Source of the DNA: Akkermansiaceae bacterium
Lineage (GTDB): Bacteria; Verrucomicrobiota; Verrucomicrobiia; Verrucomicrobiales; Akkermansiaceae
Direction: 5' to 3'
NCBI GenBank assembly: GCA_025362955.1
Contig: JANYFB010000280.1
Location: 1 to 34,181, forward strand
DNA length: 34,181 nt
Below, piece by piece: positions 28,477 through 34,181 of this stretch. Numbering within the stretch: position 1 is the first letter of the stretch; every line of letters starts with the position of its first letter. Below the pieces are notes generated by a model. It had not been told where the DNA came from and did no database searches. It saw nothing but the letters and a program-made list of their open reading frames with translations. The translations under genes and the position numbers were made by a program.

Positions 28477-28653
28477 GCGGCGTGTCGGTAACTCATCCCC
28501 GCCAGCGCATCAATGCCAAAAAACGCGCCATGCTCGCATTCTCTTGCTTTTCTCCCTAAGCCCGTGCTTGCCAAGCCGTGTCCCGCGCTTCAGTTTTCAT
28601 GCCGTCACCCTCGCAAGTGGCATTCCTTAAAAACCGCACTATCGTCTATTGCT

Positions 28654-30042
28654 ATGCCTGAGATCACCGAAAAAGAACTGCCGTCGAACCTCAAACCCCT
28701 TTGGCTTAAAGCGCTCAGTGCTGTTCAAACCGCCCAGCTCCCCTACGGCGTCAGCCTTCTCCAGGCGGTGCTCAAAGACAGCCCGGGATTTGTGGAAGGC
28801 CGTAAAATGCTCCGTAAGTGCGAGCTTCAGCTTACGGGAAATACCAAGAAAAAAGGCGGCTTCCTTGGTATCCAGACCGGCGGTATGGGCATGATGAAAC
28901 TCCAAAATCAGGCCAAGAAGGATCCCGAGGCCACCCTTCCCCTGATTGAAAAAGAGTTGGAAAAAGATCCACTCAACGATCAAGCAAACGACCTGCTTTT
29001 CGACATTTGCATCAAACTGGAGATGTTTGAAACCGCCGCATTCGCCTTGGAAACCGTCCGCAAAGGCAGTCCTGAAAACGCGAAACTCATTCACAAGCTG
29101 GCGGAGTTTTACATCAACCAGGATCAACCCCACATTGCTGCGGAGGTGTACAACGACATCATCAAGCACCACCCCACCGACGGGGCGGCCATCAAGGGTT
29201 CCAAGGACGCCTCCGCTCGCGCGTCCATGAAGAAACAAAAGTGGGATGAAAACGCCGACATGCGTTCGCTCATGCGGAATTCCGCAGAGAACGAGGAACT
29301 TGAAAAAGCTGCCCGCACCGGCCTCACCCGTGAGCAACTTGAAGAACGCCGCGATAAAATCATCGAGAAATACAATATCGACCCCAACGTTCTATCGACG
29401 GTCAAGGACCTAGCTGCTATCTACGAATTGCTGGAAGACTGGCATAACGCCACCGCCTTTTTTACTTGGGCACACACCCTCAGCAAAGGCGACGTCGCCC
29501 TAGCGACTAAGGCCGCCGCCATGAAAGACCGCTCGGAAGAGTCTGACATGAAGAACCTTGAAATCGCTGCCGCAGCCGATCCTGACAACGCAGAGCTTAA
29601 GGCAGCCCTCGAAGTTCGTAAGGCCGACCGCCTTGCCGAGCAAGTCCAAGAAGCTCAGAAGCGGGTCGATTACAACCCCACCGATCCTCAACTTCGCTTC
29701 GAACTCGGTTCCGCTCTCTACCGCTCAGGGGATTTCAGCGCTGCAATTCCCCACCTCCAGCAAGCAACGCGTAACCCGCACATCCGCACCCGGGTTCTCC
29801 TCCTGCTAGGCCGCACCTTCCGCGCCAAGGGCATGTTCGACCTTTCTATCAAACAGCTTACGGACGCTCTTGCCGACCTTGTCGCGATGGACAACACCAA
29901 GAAGGAAGTTCTCTACGAAAAAGGCCTCATTCACTGGGAGATGGGCGACAAACCCTCCGCCCTCGATTGCTTCAAGCAAATCTACGAGGTCGATTACGGC
30001 TATCGCGACGTCGCTAACCGGGTGGAATCATCCTACTCCTGA
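28654..30042 (+). CDS. TPR-repeat protein
   Basis: ATG 28654 (MPEITEKELPSNLKPLW...); repeated helix-pair motifs 'AKLIHKLAEFYINQDQPHIAAEVYNDIIKHHP', 'LRFELGSALYRSGDFSAAIPHLQQATRNP'. Confidence 0.8.
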   Translation: MPEITEKELPSNLKPLWLKALSAVQTAQLPYGVSLLQAVLKDSPGFVEGRKMLRKCELQLTGNTKKKGGFLGIQTGGMGMMKLQNQAKKDPEATLPLIEKELEKDPLNDQANDLLFDICIKLEMFETAAFALETVRKGSPENAKLIHKLAEFYINQDQPHIAAEVYNDIIKHHPTDGAAIKGSKDASARASMKKQKWDENADMRSLMRNSAENEELEKAARTGLTREQLEERRDKIIEKYNIDPNVLSTVKDLAAIYELLEDWHNATAFFTWAHTLSKGDVALATKAAAMKDRSEESDMKNLEIAAAADPDNAELKAALEVRKADRLAEQVQEAQKRVDYNPTDPQLRFELGSALYRSGDFSAAIPHLQQATRNPHIRTRVLLLLGRTFRAKGMFDLSIKQLTDALADLVAMDNTKKEVLYEKGLIHWEMGDKPSALDCFKQIYEVDYGYRDVANRVESSYS

Positions 30043-30155
30043 TTTCCGAAGGACGGCAGTTTTTAAACTGGGCTTGGCTGTTTCCCCAAGAAATGACCGG
30101 GAAAATTCTGGTTTCTTCACTGGCAAGGTGCCGGGTTCCCTGTTGTTTTTCCGCC

Positions 30156-31946
30156 ATGTTCGCCGTCACGAATATCTCGACCTACCGCTTCGCCGAACTC
30201 ACCGGCTTGAAGGACTTGCGGGAGGATCTTATCACCGCATGTCGGGCGTGGGATCTCAAGGGGACAATCCTTCTCAGCACGGAAGGCATCAACTTATTTG
30301 TGGCGGGAGCGGCGGAGTCGATAGAGTTGCTGTTGGAAAAACTCAGGAAAATTCCCGGCCTTGAAGATCTGGAGCCGAAGGTCAGCGTCAGCGAGAAGCA
30401 ACCTTTCAACCGGATGTTAGTAAGGGTAAAAAAGGAAATCATTGCTTTCGGCATGGAGAGTATCCGCCCAGCCAATTATACCTCGCCTAAAATCGCAGCG
30501 TCCGAGCTGAAACGATGGCTGGATGAAGGCAAGTCGATCACCTTGCTCGATACCCGCAATGATTACGAAGTGCAGCTCGGCACTTTCAAAGGCGCGCTCA
30601 TTCCTCATATCAACACGTTCCGTGAATTTCCAGACGCGATTCGAAAATTTCCGGAATCACTCAAGAGTCAGCCGGTCGTGATGTTCTGCACTGGTGGTAT
30701 CCGATGTGAAAAAGCCGGACCGTTCATGGAACAGGAAGGTTTCAGCAATATCTATCAACTCGACGGCGGCATCCTCAAATATTTCGAGGAATGCGGAGGC
30801 GATCATTACGAAGGTGAATGCTTCGTCTTCGACCAGCGCGTGGGCGTGGACCCCGGGCTGCGCGAGACGGATTATGCAATCTGCTTCGCCTGCCAAGCAC
30901 CGTTGGATGCTGCCGATCAAGAAGACCCCCGGCATGTGGAAGGCGTGAGTTGTCCGCATTGTTTCGTCAGTGCGCCGGAACGCATGAGCCAGCGGATTGC
31001 TGAACTGCATCTCGCAATTTTTAAAGTTACTCATCCCTTGCCAGGTTCAGTCGCTTTGGAAAACCGCCGTCCCATCAATGTCCCCGCCTCGCAGGATGGA
31101 AAAACTTTGTTAGAAGCATTGATTGCCATTTTTCCACAGATTCCGCCCACGGAATGGGAGGCGAGATGTGATGCGGGCCGCTTCGAGAATTACGGCGGAA
31201 CTGTTAGATGGAAAAATCATCGGGTGCGCGGTGGCGAGCGGGTAAATCAGGTTTTTGCGCCCGCCGTCGAGCCGCCGGTATCAGCGGACATTCGCGTGGT
31301 GTATGAAGACGAAGCGGTCCTCGTGATTCACAAACCCGCGCCGCTGCCGATGCACGCAAGTGGGCGATTTCATCGCAACACGCTGCAAGCCATTCTGAAT
31401 CAGGTGTATGCTCCCAAGTATCCCAGACCTGTGCATCGTCTTGACGCAAATACTACCGGCCTCGTGGTGTTCGCGCGCACCCGCCATTTCTGCCGTGTGC
31501 TCCAGCGTCAGTTTCTCGGAGGGACGGTGGAAAAGCGATATCTTGTGCGAGTGCTGGGACAACCCGAGCAAGATACATTTTTCTCCGACGCTCCGATTTC
31601 CGCCGAACCGGATGTGATGGGGATGCGGCTTATAGACCCGCTTGATGGACTGCCCTCGCGAACGGATTTTCATGTGTTAGAGCGTTGCTCCGATGGAACT
31701 ACTCTGCTAGAGGCCAAGCTGGCAACTGGCAGGACCAATCAAATCCGTGCCCATCTTTGGCAACTTGGTCATCCAGTTGCAGGAGATCCTACTTATCTTC
31801 CGTTTCACCAAATCGGCGAAACGCAGACGCTCGATCCCGACTCCCCACCACTCCAACTTCATGCATGGAAACTTTCGTTTTCCCATCCTTTAAGCGGGGC
31901 AGTGATGGCGTTCGAAACCGAGCGTCCGAAATGGTCCGGAGTGTGA
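30156..31946 (+). CDS. Fusion: tRNA U34 hydroxylase TrhO/YceA-type rhodanese + RluA-family pseudouridine synthase
   Basis: N-terminal MFAVTNISTYRFAELTGLKDLREDL...GTILLSTEGINLFVAG...MFCTGGIRCEKAGPFM; C-terminal S4-like segment then 'VVYEDEAVLVIHKPAPLPMHASGR...RPVHRLDANTTGLVVFAR...GRTNQIRAHLWQLGHPVAGD'. Confidence 0.9.
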   Translation: MFAVTNISTYRFAELTGLKDLREDLITACRAWDLKGTILLSTEGINLFVAGAAESIELLLEKLRKIPGLEDLEPKVSVSEKQPFNRMLVRVKKEIIAFGMESIRPANYTSPKIAASELKRWLDEGKSITLLDTRNDYEVQLGTFKGALIPHINTFREFPDAIRKFPESLKSQPVVMFCTGGIRCEKAGPFMEQEGFSNIYQLDGGILKYFEECGGDHYEGECFVFDQRVGVDPGLRETDYAICFACQAPLDAADQEDPRHVEGVSCPHCFVSAPERMSQRIAELHLAIFKVTHPLPGSVALENRRPINVPASQDGKTLLEALIAIFPQIPPTEWEARCDAGRFENYGGTVRWKNHRVRGGERVNQVFAPAVEPPVSADIRVVYEDEAVLVIHKPAPLPMHASGRFHRNTLQAILNQVYAPKYPRPVHRLDANTTGLVVFARTRHFCRVLQRQFLGGTVEKRYLVRVLGQPEQDTFFSDAPISAEPDVMGMRLIDPLDGLPSRTDFHVLERCSDGTTLLEAKLATGRTNQIRAHLWQLGHPVAGDPTYLPFHQIGETQTLDPDSPPLQLHAWKLSFSHPLSGAVMAFETERPKWSGV

Positions 31947-31972
31947 AATGAGGGTAGAAGCGTTCGGAATCT

Positions 31973-32437
31973 TTATTTAATGATATTAATTGAAGATACA
32001 CGCTCAACTCCATCACGCTCGGCAACGATTACCGTTAGAATCCCGTTTGGCGTATCCGCCGCAACTTCAGTCTTCTGTTTATCATGAAGCGAGACGCGCC
32101 AATTGGTGAATTTTTCGAGGTTTCCGCCGCTCTCGCGGAAGGACGATGCGAATTGGGTGATGAAACCTGTGATGAATTTTTCCTTCTCAACTCCAGAAGT
32201 CAGAGCAACGTAAGATCTACCAAGATTTTCACCCAGCGATGTGAACACAGGCCAATCAATTTTGTCGGAAACTGATGACTCGCCACGGGCCAGCGATTCA
32301 AAGGCGTTGCGGGCAAAAGTCACATCGCCGAGTGTAGCGGCTTGTTGTTTAGCAACGGCCACTTGGTGTTTGGCTTCCCGACAATTTGATAGAACGAAAA
32401 CTGAGGCAGCGATCAAGGGTATATGGAGGATTTTCAT
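31973..32437 (-). CDS. Putative small lipoprotein, function unknown
   Basis: MKILHIPLIAASVFVLSNCREAKH: signal peptide with lipobox-like LSNC; ATG 32437. Confidence 0.7.
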   Translation of the reverse strand: MKILHIPLIAASVFVLSNCREAKHQVAVAKQQAATLGDVTFARNAFESLARGESSVSDKIDWPVFTSLGENLGRSYVALTSGVEKEKFITGFITQFASSFRESGGNLEKFTNWRVSLHDKQKTEVAADTPNGILTVIVAERDGVERVSSINIIK

Positions 32438-32472
32438 GGAATGTGATATATGGGGTTGATTCGATCTGGCAA

Positions 32473-32841
32473 TCATTCGGTGACTTCATCATCGAGTTCA
32501 TACTCGCCAGAATTGGCGACTCGCTTCGCCTGGCAGGCACTCCGGCATAGCGCGAAAACTCCGTAGGCTAGCAATCCCGCAACTACCGCGCCGCCGATCC
32601 AACCTGCAGATTGGCGATTGGGTTGGCCCCGGAAATCCCTCAAACGGGAGGCAGCATAAGCACCACCGGCAGCAAGCTGATGCCTTGCTTGGTCGGCAAG
32701 TTCACGCGCACCGTTAGGCAATGTTTGTTTGGTCGTATGGGTCAAAAGGCTCCCGATGTCATCACGCAGATGGGTTACATCCTCGCGGACACGATTTAGC
32801 AAACCAGTTGCTCGGCGATCTTGGAATAAAGATGAGTTCAT
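32473..32841 (-). CDS. DUF883/YqjD-ElaB-like membrane-anchored protein
   Basis: N-terminal helical region with C-terminal TM 'SAGWIGGAVVAGLLAYGVFALCRSAC'; resembles the ElaB/YqjD layout. No family hit computed. Confidence 0.6.
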   Translation of the reverse strand: MNSSLFQDRRATGLLNRVREDVTHLRDDIGSLLTHTTKQTLPNGARELADQARHQLAAGGAYAASRLRDFRGQPNRQSAGWIGGAVVAGLLAYGVFALCRSACQAKRVANSGEYELDDEVTE

Positions 32842-32871
32842 AAAGTTTCGTGGGTGAAATGCTTTTGATAA

Positions 32872-33042
32872 TTATGGATTTTTGCCGCGCATCGCTCTTG
32901 AGAGGGCGGAAACTATCAATAATACCAAGAATACGAAAAAGAGGATTTTCGCGATCCCGGCGGAAGCGACCGCGATCCCACTGAAGCCAAAAACGGCTGC
33001 AATGAGAGCGAGGACGAGAAATGTGAGTGACCAACTTAACAT
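32872..33042 (-). CDS. DUF1328 (YtjA) family small membrane protein, 56 aa (not in supplied ORF track)
   Basis: Reverse-strand translation [56 protein letters not shown], characteristic DUF1328 sequence. Confidence 0.9.
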   Translation of the reverse strand: MLSWSLTFLVLALIAAVFGFSGIAVASAGIAKILFFVFLVLLIVSALSRAMRGKNP

Positions 33043-33119
33043 ATATTTATTTTTCTGTGCCGGAGGTTGTTTCTAACTGTCTGGAATCCGGCGATCCAGA
33101 AAGTGTTCGGTGAAAATCG

Positions 33120-33572
33120 TTATTCAATAACTGACTCAAAAGTATGGATGGTTTCTTTCAACTCGGCTCCCACTTCTCTAACAATCGCCGCATGGTTCAC
33201 AGCAAGATTGCCATGATCGAGAGCATTCTGGACGGTACGGGCGAGTTCTTTTTCACCATGCACACACTCCACAAGTGTCGCCTTGAATTCCTCTTCCGTC
33301 ATCCCGGCCTTGACTCGGATCCACCAGCGGTGGATCGCTGCCTCGGGGCTGCCAGCGATGTCCGGTTTCCCGCCTTGCTGCACAATGAGTGTCGCGACAT
33401 TCTCAACAATGCTTTTCCGACGGGCGGCGATCTCCAGAAAAGCGGCAGCGAGTCCCTGCGATCCCACAACCTCAGCTGCCTGGGTATATCCATCGAAGGA
33501 ATCCACATAGCGGGTGAGGACGTTCTGCAACTCGGCGGAGTCGGCGGTCTGGGCATCCTGGGTGGTGAGCAT
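33120..33572 (-). CDS. DUF2383 / PA2169 family four-helix-bundle protein
   Basis: ELQNVLTRYVDSFDGYTQAAEVVGSQGLAAAFLEIAARRKSIVENVATLIVQQGGKPDIAGSPEAAIHRWWI...CVHGEKELARTVQNAL. Confidence 0.85.
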   Translation of the reverse strand: MLTTQDAQTADSAELQNVLTRYVDSFDGYTQAAEVVGSQGLAAAFLEIAARRKSIVENVATLIVQQGGKPDIAGSPEAAIHRWWIRVKAGMTEEEFKATLVECVHGEKELARTVQNALDHGNLAVNHAAIVREVGAELKETIHTFESVIE

Positions 33573-33614
33573 GGGGACTTTTTCGCAGGAAGAATACCAA
33601 CAAAACAGTTCGAT

Positions 33615-33665
33615 ATAAGCCGCTTGAAATCAGCGTTAAACGGCTTATTGGGTATGTTAATACCC
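33615..33665. promoter_or_regulatory. Two adjacent inverted repeats between tmk and the DUF2383 gene
   Basis: ATAAGCCG (33615-33622) ... CGGCTTAT (33641-33648), perfect 8-bp arms; then GGGTA-tgttaa-TACCC (33650-33665), perfect 5-bp arms. Confidence 0.55.
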
Positions 33666-33712
33666 ACCCACCCCATTGCAGATCGCGACACTAAGTGCAA
33701 AACGCACGACTG

Positions 33713-34181
33713 CTAAATCAATCTCGTTCCGATCACATCGCGGACATGCTCTGCCACTTCTTCGGGCGTGCCCATCGTGTTGATCACCCGCACAAATGCC
33801 TCATTCTGAAGTGAGAGAAAAATATCCCGGCAGCGTTGAAGATTTTCTCGCTTTTCAAATTCGTTAGCGGTGTCACCCCGCGTGCCGATGCGTTTGAGGG
33901 CAGAATCCACATCAATGTCCATGATGAGCAACAAATCGGGGACTGGAGCGAATGCCTCGTTTTTGCGACGGATTTCCATTGGGTCGAAACCACGCGTGCC
34001 CTGATAGGCCATGGTGGAAAAATAGTATCGATCCAAGATCACGACTTTCCCCGCCGCTAACGATGGTGCAATCAATTCCGTGACATGCTGGCGTCGGTCA
34101 TTGAGGAAATACTCAAGTTCCTCCTCTGGTGATAGACGTCCGGTGGCGGCGGACTCACGGACTTTTTTTCCCCAAGGCCCA
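33713..34181 (-). CDS. tmk: Thymidylate kinase, N-terminus truncated by window
   Basis: Frame open to the window edge: ...GKKVRESAATGRLSPEEELEYFLNDRRQHVTELIAPSLAAGKVVILDRYYFSTMAYQGTRG...DLLLIMDIDVDSALKRI, typical of dTMP kinase (DRYxxSxxAYQG). Confidence 0.85.
   Translation of the reverse strand, partial: GPWGKKVRESAATGRLSPEEELEYFLNDRRQHVTELIAPSLAAGKVVILDRYYFSTMAYQGTRGFDPMEIRRKNEAFAPVPDLLLIMDIDVDSALKRIGTRGDTANEFEKRENLQRCRDIFLSLQNEAFVRVINTMGTPEEVAEHVRDVIGTRLI

Overview
The gene content fits a Verrucomicrobiota (PVC-group) chromosome: autotransporter-associated beta-strand repeat (PATR) surface proteins, PEP-CTERM tails, a PVC-type membrane-bound dehydrogenase/cytochrome c protein and a DUF1549/DUF1553 + DUF1501 pair. 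The first 9.6 kb encode two long PATR proteins in tandem, the first cut by the window edge, and a very short PEP-CTERM protein. The rest is mostly housekeeping: xerC/D-type recombinase, YkvA/DUF1232, family-4-like uracil-DNA glycosylase, NUDIX hydrolase, tgt-yajC-secDF, EF-hand protein, metF, AsmA-like protein, scpA, infA, TPR protein, a TrhO-RluA fusion, a cluster of small envelope/stress-type genes (lipoprotein, DUF883-like, DUF1328, DUF2383) and partial tmk. I did not recognise any CRISPR array, prophage, transposon, rRNA or tRNA. The observations most worth a second look are: (1) a 78-aa secreted protein made of three CxxC/Lys-Glu repeats; (2) a fused tRNA U34 hydroxylase (TrhO) and RluA-type pseudouridine synthase; (3) a 99-aa PEP-CTERM mini-protein beside the PATR genes; (4) a UDG lacking three of four expected Fe-S cysteines; (5) a Tgt lacking the canonical Cys zinc ligands; (6) a homologous module of about 330 aa shared by the two PATR genes with different C-terminal ends; (7) absence of recognisable Shine-Dalgarno motifs at nearly all starts. 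All calls are by eye; no homology search was run.
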